A DNA stretch of 12,120 nucleotides, from contig JAGGWM010000045.1 in assembly GCA_021157445.1 (NCBI GenBank), forward strand, positions 1-12,120. Direction: 5' to 3'. This DNA comes from Thermococcus sp. GTDB lineage: Archaea; Methanobacteriota_B; Thermococci; Thermococcales; Thermococcaceae. Under the pieces are notes generated by a model that did no database searches, was not told the origin of the DNA, and was given only the letters and a program-made list of their open reading frames with translations. The position numbers were made by a program, and so were the translations under genes. Below are positions 1-6,715 of the stretch, piece after piece; within the stretch, counting starts at the first letter, position 1; the number at the start of each line of letters is the position of its first letter.

Positions 1-489
1 TCCTCTATAACCGAGTTTTGTCTTCTTAAGCTCTTCATCACTCAAATTTAAAATATCTTCCGGCTTTGGAAATAGGTAAAGGTCTTCAATTTTTCTTCCC
101 ACGAGTTTTACGATGTTGTTAATTGTCTTCATTGCAAATTCAAAGCTTACCTGCTGCTGAGCTATTACCTCTACAAGAGCCTGGTATTTGTTCGGCGCCC
201 TGGGGATGGTTAGCCCATAGAACTCTTCAATTAAAAACGAGAACTTTGAATCCTCTATTTCTGAATAAAACCTCTCAAGGTCAATGTTCAAACCAAGAAT
301 GAATTCAAGCTTCTTTTTGGCATCTTTTCGCTCTTTTTTTGAAAAATAGTCTGGAAAATAAAAGTTTTCTCCGTCAAAACCCACTATCCCCTTCTCTAAC
401 GCTTGTCTAAATATCCCATCTTCAAACTTCCAGGTGCCGTTTTTTATCATCTCATGGGCTACTTTCCTGAGGTCGATCACTTTAACCAT
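1..489 (-). CDS. HhH-GPD family DNA glycosylase, AlkA/OGG-like (C-terminus beyond window)
   Basis: The reverse strand encodes 163 codons from ATG at 489 with no stop before the window edge, so this is the N-terminal part of the protein. It begins MVKVIDLRKVAHEMIKNG. Residues of the type APNKYQALVEVIAQQQVS followed by FPKPEDILNLSDEELKKTKLGYRG match the first half of the HhH-GPD base-excision glycosylase domain: the xxIxxQQVS helix, then the 'FPTPE..L..LGYR' stretch that directly precedes the helix-hairpin-helix. The catalytic Asp and the hairpin lie outside the window, so substrate class (alkylated bases, 8-oxoguanine or other) cannot be decided. Such enzymes excise damaged bases from DNA. The start overlaps the end of the upstream winged-helix gene by 13 nt, which implies translational coupling. 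Family assignment is fairly sure; specificity is open. Confidence 0.8.
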   Translation of the reverse strand, partial: MVKVIDLRKVAHEMIKNGTWKFEDGIFRQALEKGIVGFDGENFYFPDYFSKKERKDAKKKLEFILGLNIDLERFYSEIEDSKFSFLIEEFYGLTIPRAPNKYQALVEVIAQQQVSFEFAMKTINNIVKLVGRKIEDLYLFPKPEDILNLSDEELKKTKLGYRG

Positions 490-764
490 CTGTCCAGCTT
501 AACAGGGTTCTCCTTTATATCTTTTAGCGTTGAGACATAGAGTCTTTTTCCATCCACGGAACGCTGAATTTCAAGTTCTCCGCTTTCTTCCAAAAAGCGC
601 ATGATTTCTTTAATGTCTTTCTCTCTTATCCCAAAGTTTTTTCTTAAGAAGTCCCAGTAAGGTTCTGCATGGGAGTATTTGGCTGCCTTCTTAATTATGC
701 TCCAAGCAATTTTGATTTTCTCATTTCCTCTGGATAGTTTGAACTTCTTTATCTCTTCTCTCAT
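477..764 (-). CDS. Small winged-helix-like protein of unknown function
   Basis: A 95-residue, basic, soluble protein (about a quarter Lys/Arg). Residues 15-60 alternate predicted helices (KIAWSIIKKAAKYSHAEPYWDFL, KDIKEIMRFLEESGELEI) and are followed by a short hairpin-like strand pair (EIQRSVDGKRLYVSTL). That order, three helices and then a beta wing, is what a winged helix-turn-helix looks like. I recognise no named family. The ATG at 764 is directly preceded by GAGGAGGT, an unusually close ribosome binding site, and there is no better in-frame start. The gene overlaps the glycosylase gene by 13 nt, so the two are probably co-transcribed. It could be a DNA-binding helper or regulator of the glycosylase; that link is inference from position only. 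Confidence 0.7.
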   Translation of the reverse strand: MREEIKKFKLSRGNEKIKIAWSIIKKAAKYSHAEPYWDFLRKNFGIREKDIKEIMRFLEESGELEIQRSVDGKRLYVSTLKDIKENPVKLDRWLK

Positions 765-815
765 ACCTCCTCATGTGATTTTGGGTTCAGCTCTTATTAA
801 CTTTTCTTGGGAAAA

Positions 816-825
816 CTTAATTAAG
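816..825. promoter_or_regulatory. Palindromic A/T element, possible TATA box between divergent genes
   Basis: CTTAATTAAG is a perfect 10-bp palindrome preceded by GAAAA, a reasonable archaeal BRE/TATA arrangement for nfeD: a start about 25 bp downstream would fall near 845, just before the AGGTGG ribosome binding site. Read the other way it could also serve the minus-strand winged-helix gene, although GTTAATAAGAG near 790-800 is an alternative there. Assignment rests on spacing only. Confidence 0.35.
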
Positions 826-857
826 CTGAAAAACTATATTTACACAAGGTGGTGGTT

Positions 858-2213
858 ATGAAAAAGATCATTCTCATCTCGTTGTTTCTGCTTATATTTC
901 TAGGCCCTGCTTTAGCTGAAGCAAAAACCGTTTATGTTGCTCAAATAAAGGGGGAAATTACCCCTTACACCTACGACCAGTTCGACAGATACATAAGCGA
1001 GGCAGAGAGAGCAAATGCAAATGCAATAATAATTCTCCTCGATACCCCTGGAGGCAGGGCGGATGCAATGCAGAACATAATTGAAAGGATAAAGTCTGCA
1101 GATGTTCCCGTTATAACCTATGTTTACCCACCGGGGGCTATGGCAGCCTCCGCTGGGACATATATAGCCTTGGGGTCACATTTGATAGCCATGGCACCTG
1201 GAACAGGCATCGGTTCATGCAGACCTATTCTGGGGTATTCTCAAAATGGAAGCATTATAGAGGCCCCGCCAAAGGTCGTCAACTTCTACATCTCCTATAT
1301 AAAAAGCTTAGCAAAGGCCAGCGGGAGAAATGAAACAATGGCAGAAAAGTTCATAACCGAGGATTTGGCCATAGATCCCGAAGAAGCCTTAAAGTATGGA
1401 GTTATTGAGGTTATTGCAAACGATGTGAATGATCTTTTGGAGAAAGCAGATGGCATGAAAACTAAGGTTCCCGTAAGGGGAGAATACGTTACTCTGGATC
1501 TCAAGGGAGCCGAGGTGAAATACTTAGAACCAAGCTTGAAGGATAGAGTTATAACGTACATCACTGACCCAGCCGTTGCCTACGTTCTCCTAACACTCGG
1601 CATATGGGCCCTTGTTTTGGGATTCTTAAGTCCAGGATGGCACGTTCCGGAAACAGTGGGGGCAATAATGATTGTTTTGGCCATAATAGGTCTCGGATAC
1701 TTCGGCTACAAAAGTGCAGGATTGCTGTTGATAGTCCTGGCAGTGATATTCTTCATAGCAGAAGCCTTAACGCCCACCTTTGGTCTCTTTACCGTTGCCG
1801 GCTTTATAACGTTTGTTTTGGGTAGCATAATGCTCTTCAGTGGAGGTGAGGGAGTGGACTATCTAGTTTCGAGGGAAGTTTATTCCCAGATTAGGTTGAT
1901 AATAATAACAATTGGAGTATTGCTTGCTGTGTTCTTTGCATTCGGAATGGCCGCAGTGATAAGAGCCCATAGAAGAAAAGCACAGACTGGAAAGGAAGAA
2001 ATGATAGGCCTTTCAGGGGAAGTTGTGGAACCCTTGGCTCCAGAGGGGATGATAAGGGTTAGGGGTGAGCTCTGGAGGGCAAGAAGCAAGGACGGAGAAA
2101 CAATAAACGTTGGGGAGAATGTTAAAGTTGTTGGGATGGATGGACTCAAACTTATCGTGGTTAGGGAAAAAGAGAAAAAGTATGAAAAAGAAAATACTAA
2201 TGAGGTGAAGTAG
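858..2213 (+). CDS. nfeD: NfeD membrane-bound serine protease (stomatin operon partner protease)
   Basis: A 451-residue membrane protease closely resembling Pyrococcus PH1510, which cleaves the hydrophobic C-terminal part of its stomatin partner. Residues 4-20 form a signal/anchor helix. Residues 24-200 are a ClpP-type domain with DTPGG at 62-66, nucleophile Ser98 in GAMAASAG, and general-base Lys139 in EAPPKV; the 41-residue spacing equals that of the Ser97/Lys138 dyad known from PH1510. Several membrane helices follow at about 235-370, then a soluble C-terminal OB-fold NfeD domain with GLSGEVVEPL and VVGMDGLKLIVV. An in-frame GTG lies at 849, but ATG 858 is preferred because AGGTGG (847-852) is then well placed. 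The stomatin gene begins 1 nt after its stop, so the two are one transcription unit. Confidence 0.95.
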   Translation: MKKIILISLFLLIFLGPALAEAKTVYVAQIKGEITPYTYDQFDRYISEAERANANAIIILLDTPGGRADAMQNIIERIKSADVPVITYVYPPGAMAASAGTYIALGSHLIAMAPGTGIGSCRPILGYSQNGSIIEAPPKVVNFYISYIKSLAKASGRNETMAEKFITEDLAIDPEEALKYGVIEVIANDVNDLLEKADGMKTKVPVRGEYVTLDLKGAEVKYLEPSLKDRVITYITDPAVAYVLLTLGIWALVLGFLSPGWHVPETVGAIMIVLAIIGLGYFGYKSAGLLLIVLAVIFFIAEALTPTFGLFTVAGFITFVLGSIMLFSGGEGVDYLVSREVYSQIRLIIITIGVLLAVFFAFGMAAVIRAHRRKAQTGKEEMIGLSGEVVEPLAPEGMIRVRGELWRARSKDGETINVGENVKVVGMDGLKLIVVREKEKKYEKENTNEVK

Positions 2214-2214
2214 A

Positions 2215-3012
2215 ATGGTCTTTGAGTGGATTGTGTATGTTATTATTTTGGTTTTTATTTTAGTGTTTTTGGCTTCGGCCATAAAGATAGTGAAGGAGTA
2301 CGAAAGGGCAGTAATCTTCAGGCTTGGTAGAGTTGTTGGAGCAAGGGGCCCAGGATTGTTCTTCATAATCCCAATATTCGAAAAAGCTGTGATAGTTGAT
2401 TTGAGAACTCAGGTTTTGGATGTTCCAGTGCAGGAAACCATAACAAAGGACAACGTCCCAGTAAGGGTCAACGCCGTTGTTTACTTTAGAGTTGTTGAGC
2501 CGGTAAAAGCCGTTACTCAGGTTAAGAACTTCATAATGGCGACCTCTCAGATTTCCCAAACAACTTTGAGAAGCGTAATCGGGCAGGCTCACTTGGATGA
2601 ACTCCTTAGTGAGAGAGAAAAGCTTAACAGAGAACTACAGAGGATAATTGACGAGGCAACCGATCCATGGGGAATAAAGGTTACCGCTGTAGAGATCAAA
2701 GACGTTGAGCTCCCAGCAGGAATGCAGAGAGCTATGGCAAAACAGGCAGAGGCAGAGAGAGAAAGAAGGGCCAGGATTACACTTGCCGAGGCAGAAAGAC
2801 AGGCCGCTGAGAAGCTCAGAGAAGCTGCCGAAATTATCTCCGAACACCCAATGGCACTTCAGCTTAGAACTTTGCAAACAATAAGCGACGTAGCAGGCGA
2901 TAAAAGCAACGTCATAATCCTAACACTCCCAATGGAGATGTTAAAGCTGTTCAGGAGCCTTTCCGATACAGCTGAGGTTGCAAAGAAAAAATTAGAGGAA
3001 GAGAAAGAGTAA
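2215..3012 (+). CDS. Stomatin/prohibitin-like SPFH membrane protein
   Basis: A 265-residue protein of the slipin/stomatin family, equivalent to Pyrococcus PH1511. Residues 3-23 are the membrane anchor. The SPFH domain spans about 25-175 (EYERAVIFRLGR, GPGLFFIIPIFEKAVIVDLRTQVLDVP). A charged coiled coil rich in AEAERE repeats spans about 173-215 and is typical of oligomerisation. The hydrophobic segment NVIILTLPMEML at 232-243 corresponds to the site that the partner NfeD protease cleaves in the Pyrococcus pair. GAGGTGA at 2202-2208, inside the end of nfeD, is the ribosome binding site. Stomatins form membrane scaffolds or microdomains and modulate membrane proteins; the archaeal function is not settled. 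T-rich runs (TTTCTCTTT, GTTTTT, CTTTTT) follow within 50 nt of the stop and probably end the transcript. Confidence 0.95.
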   Translation: MVFEWIVYVIILVFILVFLASAIKIVKEYERAVIFRLGRVVGARGPGLFFIIPIFEKAVIVDLRTQVLDVPVQETITKDNVPVRVNAVVYFRVVEPVKAVTQVKNFIMATSQISQTTLRSVIGQAHLDELLSEREKLNRELQRIIDEATDPWGIKVTAVEIKDVELPAGMQRAMAKQAEAERERRARITLAEAERQAAEKLREAAEIISEHPMALQLRTLQTISDVAGDKSNVIILTLPMEMLKLFRSLSDTAEVAKKKLEEEKE

Positions 3013-3060
3013 GTTTCTCTTTACGTTTTTGACCATCCTTTAATTCTTTTTGGGGATAAG
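3013..3060 (+). terminator. Oligo-T intergenic terminator after stomatin gene
   Basis: Three pyrimidine-rich T runs (around 3014-3021, 3026-3030 and 3047-3051) lie between the stomatin stop and the next promoter without an obvious stem. This is the usual form of archaeal intrinsic termination. Position is approximate. Confidence 0.45.
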
Positions 3061-3098
3061 TTAACTATAAAAAGTTAGACATCAACATATAAGTTAGA
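3058..3098 (+). promoter_or_regulatory. minD promoter region with repeated AAGTTAGA element
   Basis: CTATAAAAAG (3065-3074) and ACATATAAG (3085-3093) are two possible TATA boxes for the MinD gene that starts at 3153. AAGTTAGA occurs at 3072-3079 and again at 3091-3098, 19 bp apart, each followed by CATC within a few bases, with a third partial copy AAGTTA at 3058-3063. The copies flank or overlap the TATA candidates, so a regulator could bind here. Not tested against any known archaeal operator. Confidence 0.4.
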
Positions 3099-3152
3099 TG
3101 CATCGATTACAAATTTTGTACATTGGATTTTAAAAGACATGGAGGGATTAAA

Positions 3153-3935
3153 TTGGGAAGGTCTATTGTCTTCGCCTCTGGAAAAGGCGGCACGGGTAAA
3201 ACCACAACACTAGCAAATGTTGGCGTTGCTTTGGCACAGTTTGGAAAGGAGGTCATAGTGATAGATGCTGATATTACCATGGCAAACCTGAGCCTGATTC
3301 TTGGTATGGAGGACATTCCAATAACCCTCCATGATGTTCTCTCAGGAGAGGCAGAACTCAGGGATGCTATTTATGAAGGTCCAGCGGGTGTTAAAGTCAT
3401 CCCAGGTGGATTGAGCCTTGAAAAGATAAAGAAGGTGAAGAACCCGGAACGGTTGAAGGGGCTTATAAGGGAGATTTCGTCAATGGCAGATTTTGTTTTA
3501 ATCGATGCTCCTGCTGGCCTTGAGATGACCTCAATCACTGCTCTGCTCATAGGGAAGGAACTTATTTTGGTAACAAATCCCGAGATTTCTGCGATTACGG
3601 ATTCTCTTAAAACAAAGCTCGTGGCAGAAAAGCTCGGAACACTTCCACTAGGAGCTGTTTTAAACAGGGTAACGAGCGAAAAAACAGAACTAACCAGAGA
3701 AGACATTGAGGCCATCTTAGAAGTCCCAGTACTTGCCATAATACCCGAAGACCCGGAAGTAAAGAGGGCTAGCGCTTATGGAATCCCCCTTGTTATCAAA
3801 AACCCAATGTCACCGGCAGCAATAGCCTATAAACAGCTCGCTGCGAAGCTTGCAGGAGTTAAATATAAACCTCCAGAACCAGAAAGCCCAATAAAAAGAA
3901 TTTTCAAAGCTCTGTTTGGGGGAGGAAGAAAATGA
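3153..3935 (+). CDS. minD: MinD/ParA-type P-loop ATPase
   Basis: A 260-residue deviant-Walker ATPase of the MinD group. The deviant Walker A motif GKGGTGKTT occupies 10-18, with signature Lys11 and catalytic Lys16. Switch I/A' is DADITMANLSL at 38-48. Walker B is FVLIDAPAG with Asp118. The last 17 residues (ESPIKRIFKALFGGGRK) look like a short amphipathic membrane-targeting helix, as at the end of bacterial MinD. The open frame extends to a TTG at 3123, but TTG 3153 is chosen because GGAGGG at 3141-3146 gives a 6-nt spacing and the protein then begins GRSIVFASGKGG, as in the family. Archaeal MinD homologues bind and hydrolyse ATP; a role in cell division or in placing membrane complexes is inferred, since no MinC/MinE is visible. 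The stop overlaps the start of the next gene (ATGA). Confidence 0.9.
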   Translation: MGRSIVFASGKGGTGKTTTLANVGVALAQFGKEVIVIDADITMANLSLILGMEDIPITLHDVLSGEAELRDAIYEGPAGVKVIPGGLSLEKIKKVKNPERLKGLIREISSMADFVLIDAPAGLEMTSITALLIGKELILVTNPEISAITDSLKTKLVAEKLGTLPLGAVLNRVTSEKTELTREDIEAILEVPVLAIIPEDPEVKRASAYGIPLVIKNPMSPAAIAYKQLAAKLAGVKYKPPEPESPIKRIFKALFGGGRK

Positions 3936-4174
3936 GTCCGCTTACTGTTTTGGTCATTATCCTTCTAGCCACAAATATAATCTTGGCAATACTGTACATA
4001 GCGGAGAGGAGGGCTCCTGCCTATACTGTATACGACGCAGAAACGAAGAATACCCTTAAGAGGAGGGTTACTCATCTAAAAGAAGAGCTAGAGTCGGAAT
4101 TAGTCGAGTTTGATATTGAGGAATGGGAAAGGGCCCTTGAAGAGTCTCTAGAAGAGGAAATACGGAACTTGTGA
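3932..4174 (+). CDS. Small single-span membrane protein coupled to MinD, unknown function
   Basis: An 80-residue protein. Residues 4-24 (LTVLVIILLATNIILAILYIA) are one strong transmembrane helix. RAPAYTVYDAETKNTLKRRV follows, then a highly acidic amphipathic helix from about 46 to the end (HLKEELESELVEFDIEEWERALEESLEEEIRNL), which could form a coiled coil. The ATG shares 4 nt with the minD stop (ATGA), so translation is coupled. I do not recognise a named family. The acidic cytoplasmic tail next to a MinD with a basic membrane-targeting end suggests a membrane partner or receptor for the ATPase; this is inference from context. It is long, in phase with the operon and compositionally coherent, so it is a real gene. 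Confidence 0.8.
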   Translation: MSPLTVLVIILLATNIILAILYIAERRAPAYTVYDAETKNTLKRRVTHLKEELESELVEFDIEEWERALEESLEEEIRNL

Positions 4175-4200
4175 GGCTCTCTTTGTATTCTTTTTGTCCC
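4172..4200 (+). terminator. T-rich terminator after the minD unit
   Basis: CTCTCTTTGTATTCTTTTTG directly follows the stop codon at 4172-4174 and precedes the next promoter. It fits archaeal oligo-T termination; no stem is apparent. Confidence 0.4.
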
Positions 4201-4204
4201 TAAG

Positions 4205-4218
4205 AAAAGCTTAAGTAT
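4205..4218 (+). promoter_or_regulatory. Probable BRE/TATA of AMP phosphorylase gene
   Basis: AAAAGCTTAAGTAT resembles an archaeal purine-rich BRE followed by a weak TATA box. A start about 25 bp downstream (near 4240) leaves a short leader carrying the strong AGGAGGGTGG ribosome binding site at 4253-4262. Confidence 0.45.
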
Positions 4219-4265
4219 TCTTGAGTAATATTGTTACATCCCCACTAATCTTAGGAGGGTGGAGC

Positions 4266-5777
4266 ATGAGAGCAAAGGTGAAGATTTTGGACATAGAGAC
4301 TGGCAGATTTATGGTAGTAATTAACGAGGAAGACGCAAAGAGAGCAAAACTTCATCCAGAGGATCTAATTAAAATAGAAACCGCAAAGAGAACAATATAC
4401 GGAGATGTGGTCATAAGCAACATGGTTCAGCCGGGGGAGATAGGGGTCACAAGAGATATAATGAGCACTTATGCCTTTTCTGAAGGAGAAATGGTGAACG
4501 TGGTTCCAGCTGGAACCCCCGAAAGTGTGAGGTATGTTAAGAAAAAGATGAACGGTCAAAAGCTTAAGAAAGTTGAAATAGAAGCTATTGTGAAGGATAT
4601 CGTCGATAGAAAGCTTAGGGATATAGAAATAAGTTCTTTTGTGACCTCCCTTGAGATAAACGGGCTTGACATGGATGAGATTGCTTGGCTTACAATGGCG
4701 ATGGCAGAGACTGGCGATATGCTTGATATAGATAGAAAGCCGATCATGGACGTTCACAGCATAGGTGGTGTTCCCGGAAACAAGACAAACGTGCTTGTAG
4801 TTCCCATTGTTGCTGCAGCCGGCTTGACAATTCCCAAGACGTCCTCAAGGGCAATAACAAGTGCCGCTGGAACGGCTGATGTCGTGGAGGTCCTTGCCCC
4901 GGTAACTCACTCCCTGGATGAAATAAAGAGGATTGTGGAAAAAATCGGTGCCTGCTTGGTCTGGGGTGGAGCCCTTAATCTAGCTCCTGCCGATGATCTA
5001 ACGATTAAAGCGGAAAGGGCGTTGAGCATTGACCCAAGAGGGCTTATGCTTGCGAGCATAATGTCAAAGAAATACGCTATGGGCTCCCAGTACGTTCTCA
5101 TCGATATTCCAACGGGAGAGGGAGTAAAAGTAGAAACTATAGAAGAGGCTAGATCTCTAGCAAAAGATTTCATAGAACTGGGGAAGAGGCTCGGCCAGTA
5201 CGTAGAAACAGCAATTACCTATGGTGGTCAGCCTATAGGTCATACTGTTGGTCCCGCTCTCGAGGCCAAAGAGGCCTTGGAAACGATAATGACGGGTAAA
5301 GGTCCGGGGAGCTTGGTAGAGAAGGCCACGGGACTTGCTGGAATCTTGCTTGAGATGGGGGGAGTGGCACCGGCAGGAATGGGCAAAAAGATGGCAAAGG
5401 AAATCCTCGAAAGCGGAAAAGCATATGAGAAGTTAAAAGAGATAATAGCTGAGCAGGGCGGGGATCCAAATATAAAGCCAGATGACATCCCAATAGGCGA
5501 CAAAACCTACACCTTCGTAGCTCAAACCTCAGGATACGTGACAAAGATTGATAACAAAGCAATAGCAACAATAGCAAGAGCCGCTGGAGCTCCCGAGGAC
5601 AAAGGCGCCGGAATTTTGCTCCACGTTAAAGTCGGGGAAAAAGTGAAGGAAGGAGATCCCCTCTTTACGATACATGCAGAGAGTGAGGTTAGACTTGATC
5701 AAGCAATAATTCAGGCAAGGAGAATGGAGCCGATAAGAATAGAAGGTATGGTGCTCCAGAGAATTGGGAATATCTAG
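4266..5777 (+). CDS. deoA: AMP phosphorylase (nucleoside monophosphate phosphorylase)
   Basis: A 503-residue archaeal AMP phosphorylase, the same length as the characterised Thermococcus kodakarensis enzyme. It converts AMP (also CMP, UMP) and phosphate to the free base and ribose 1,5-bisphosphate, feeding ribose-1,5-bisphosphate isomerase and type III RuBisCO. The first ~85 residues are the archaeal extra domain absent from bacterial thymidine phosphorylases. Family-typical segments are [14 protein letters not shown] (162-175), [18 protein letters not shown] (191-208), which forms the phosphate/nucleoside site, and the C-terminal [21 protein letters not shown] lipoyl-like hammerhead domain. 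The open frame extends upstream to 4221, but ATG 4266 follows AGGAGGGTGG with correct spacing and gives the family N-terminus [13 protein letters not shown]. The stop codon overlaps by two bases the stop of the convergent DUF2095 gene. The isomerase and RuBisCO genes are not in this window. Confidence 0.95.
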   Translation: MRAKVKILDIETGRFMVVINEEDAKRAKLHPEDLIKIETAKRTIYGDVVISNMVQPGEIGVTRDIMSTYAFSEGEMVNVVPAGTPESVRYVKKKMNGQKLKKVEIEAIVKDIVDRKLRDIEISSFVTSLEINGLDMDEIAWLTMAMAETGDMLDIDRKPIMDVHSIGGVPGNKTNVLVVPIVAAAGLTIPKTSSRAITSAAGTADVVEVLAPVTHSLDEIKRIVEKIGACLVWGGALNLAPADDLTIKAERALSIDPRGLMLASIMSKKYAMGSQYVLIDIPTGEGVKVETIEEARSLAKDFIELGKRLGQYVETAITYGGQPIGHTVGPALEAKEALETIMTGKGPGSLVEKATGLAGILLEMGGVAPAGMGKKMAKEILESGKAYEKLKEIIAEQGGDPNIKPDDIPIGDKTYTFVAQTSGYVTKIDNKAIATIARAAGAPEDKGAGILLHVKVGEKVKEGDPLFTIHAESEVRLDQAIIQARRMEPIRIEGMVLQRIGNI

Positions 5778-6151
5778 CGCTTTCTATGCCTTTCGTACCA
5801 TCCCCACTCTTTTTTGCTTCCAAAACTTCTTACTCCCTCTTTTACAAGCTTTATTCTGAGCTCCTTGGCCAGCTCGGAAGTTATCTCACCATGCTCTTCC
5901 ATCCAGTTGATAATCTCCAAGGCCTCTTCATCGGTCTCGCATCTTCTTATGAAGTCAATAACCGTTGGGTTGTATCCAGAAAAATCCATTGATTCCTCTT
6001 CCTTCTCTTCTACTCGGTATCCTTCAATAACAAGCCCGGGCTTTTCCTCAAGCTCTCTAGCTAGATGAGGATATTTCTCTTCAAATTCCTCCTTATCATA
6101 TTCCTGCCAAGGGAACTCATCAATGGGACGTTTTTTCTTTTTATCTGTCAT
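5774..6151 (-). CDS. DUF2095-type archaeal protein, unknown function
   Basis: A 125-residue soluble, very charged protein ([36 protein letters not shown]...). It resembles the archaeal uncharacterised family DUF2095. The N-terminal third is acidic and probably extended. Residues about 58-110 hold two or three helices ([46 protein letters not shown]) that could be helix-turn-helix-like, and the tail is aromatic and basic ([13 protein letters not shown]). The frame is open to a GTG at 6160, but ATG 6151 is preferred because GAGGTG then sits 6 nt upstream. It converges on the AMP phosphorylase gene with overlapping stops (CTAG). No function can be assigned. Confidence 0.8.
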   Translation of the reverse strand: MTDKKKKRPIDEFPWQEYDKEEFEEKYPHLARELEEKPGLVIEGYRVEEKEEESMDFSGYNPTVIDFIRRCETDEEALEIINWMEEHGEITSELAKELRIKLVKEGVRSFGSKKEWGWYERHRKR

Positions 6152-6189
6152 ATTGGGCACCTCGTTTCAAATTCTACTCTGTTGGTCTG

Positions 6190-6200
6190 CTTTATATACT
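6190..6200 (-). promoter_or_regulatory. TATA box for the DUF2095 gene
   Basis: On the minus strand AGTATATAAAG is a near-consensus archaeal TATA box. A start about 25 bp downstream falls near 6170, leaving a leader that carries GAGGTG ahead of the ATG at 6151. It lies back to back with the TATA box at 6224-6233 on the other strand. Confidence 0.6.
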
Positions 6201-6223
6201 TTGTTGCTTTGCCCTTGCAAAGG

Positions 6224-6233
6224 GCTTATATAT
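6224..6233 (+). promoter_or_regulatory. TATA box of the GIY-YIG/GGGP synthase unit
   Basis: GCTTATATATC is a strong archaeal TATA box whose centre is about 25 bp before the ATG at 6254. Transcription should therefore start at or within a few bases of the start codon, giving a leaderless or nearly leaderless mRNA. No purine-rich ribosome binding site precedes the ATG (CGATCTCCAAAC), in agreement. Confidence 0.65.
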
Positions 6234-6253
6234 CTTCTCATCGATCTCCAAAC

Positions 6254-6715
6254 ATGAGAGGCTCATATTTTCTCGTGATCTATTTAGATAGGGATACAAA
6301 AATAAAAACAAAAGCCAAAGAGTTTTGTTTGAAGAAGGGGTATTACATCTACGTCGGCTCCGCCATGAATTTCCTTGAAAAAAGAGTTGCAAGGCATTTT
6401 AAAAAAGAGAAACGCCTTCACTGGCACATTGATTTTCTTCTTCAAAAAGCACAGCTTTTGAGTGCTTATTTAATACCCAGCAGGGAGAGGATTGAGGAAA
6501 CACTTTCTCGGATTGTAGGAGAGGTTTTTCAGGGGGTTGAGGGCTTTGGGGCGAGCGATCTTAGCGTAAAGACAAATTTATACTACTCTATGCATCCCCC
6601 AGATGAAACAATATGTAACATCTTAAACTCAAAAGGCCTTAGTTGGAAAAGGGTTAAAAGTCCAAAAGAGATTATGGATTGGAGGGAAGAGAATGTTGAG
6701 GATAGGGAAAGTTGA
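6254..6715 (+). CDS. DUF123-type GIY-YIG superfamily protein
   Basis: A 153-residue protein of the archaeal/bacterial DUF123 group, a GIY-YIG nuclease-fold family. The signature is GYYIYVGSAM at 29-38. A basic helix with RVARHFKK follows at 44-51, then HWHIDFLL at 56-63, a DUF123 hallmark, and Glu81/Glu82 in RIEETL as candidate metal ligand. Many family members continue with a Cys-containing GFGxSDCxCxSHLFY segment; here it reads GFGASDLSVKTNLYY (97-111), so the usual Cys and His are absent. The open frame continues upstream to 6065, but the TATA position and the family start at MRGSYFLVIYL support ATG 6254. The 3' end overlaps the GGGP synthase gene by 23 nt, so the two are co-transcribed. 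Nuclease activity is possible but unproven in the family. Confidence 0.85.
   Translation: MRGSYFLVIYLDRDTKIKTKAKEFCLKKGYYIYVGSAMNFLEKRVARHFKKEKRLHWHIDFLLQKAQLLSAYLIPSRERIEETLSRIVGEVFQGVEGFGASDLSVKTNLYYSMHPPDETICNILNSKGLSWKRVKSPKEIMDWREENVEDRES

Noticed and set aside
2013..2366. Long minus-strand open frame across the nfeD/stomatin junction
   Set aside because: It is a shadow of two well-supported genes; its translation is low-complexity (FFFILFLFF) and has no ribosome binding site.
4221..4265. Upstream start for AMP phosphorylase adding 15 residues
   Set aside because: It would begin at a TTG inside the promoter region, without a ribosome binding site; ATG 4266 follows AGGAGGGTGG and gives the family length of 503.
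5233..5577. Minus-strand open frame inside the AMP phosphorylase gene
   Set aside because: The translation is Leu/Pro/Ser/Arg-rich and low-complexity, as expected of an antisense frame of a conserved enzyme gene.
6065..6253. N-terminal extension of the GIY-YIG protein by 63 residues
   Set aside because: This stretch is antisense to the DUF2095 gene, contains the promoter region, and reads as low-complexity hydrophobic sequence. The TATA box at 6224-6233 and the family N-terminus place the start at 6254.
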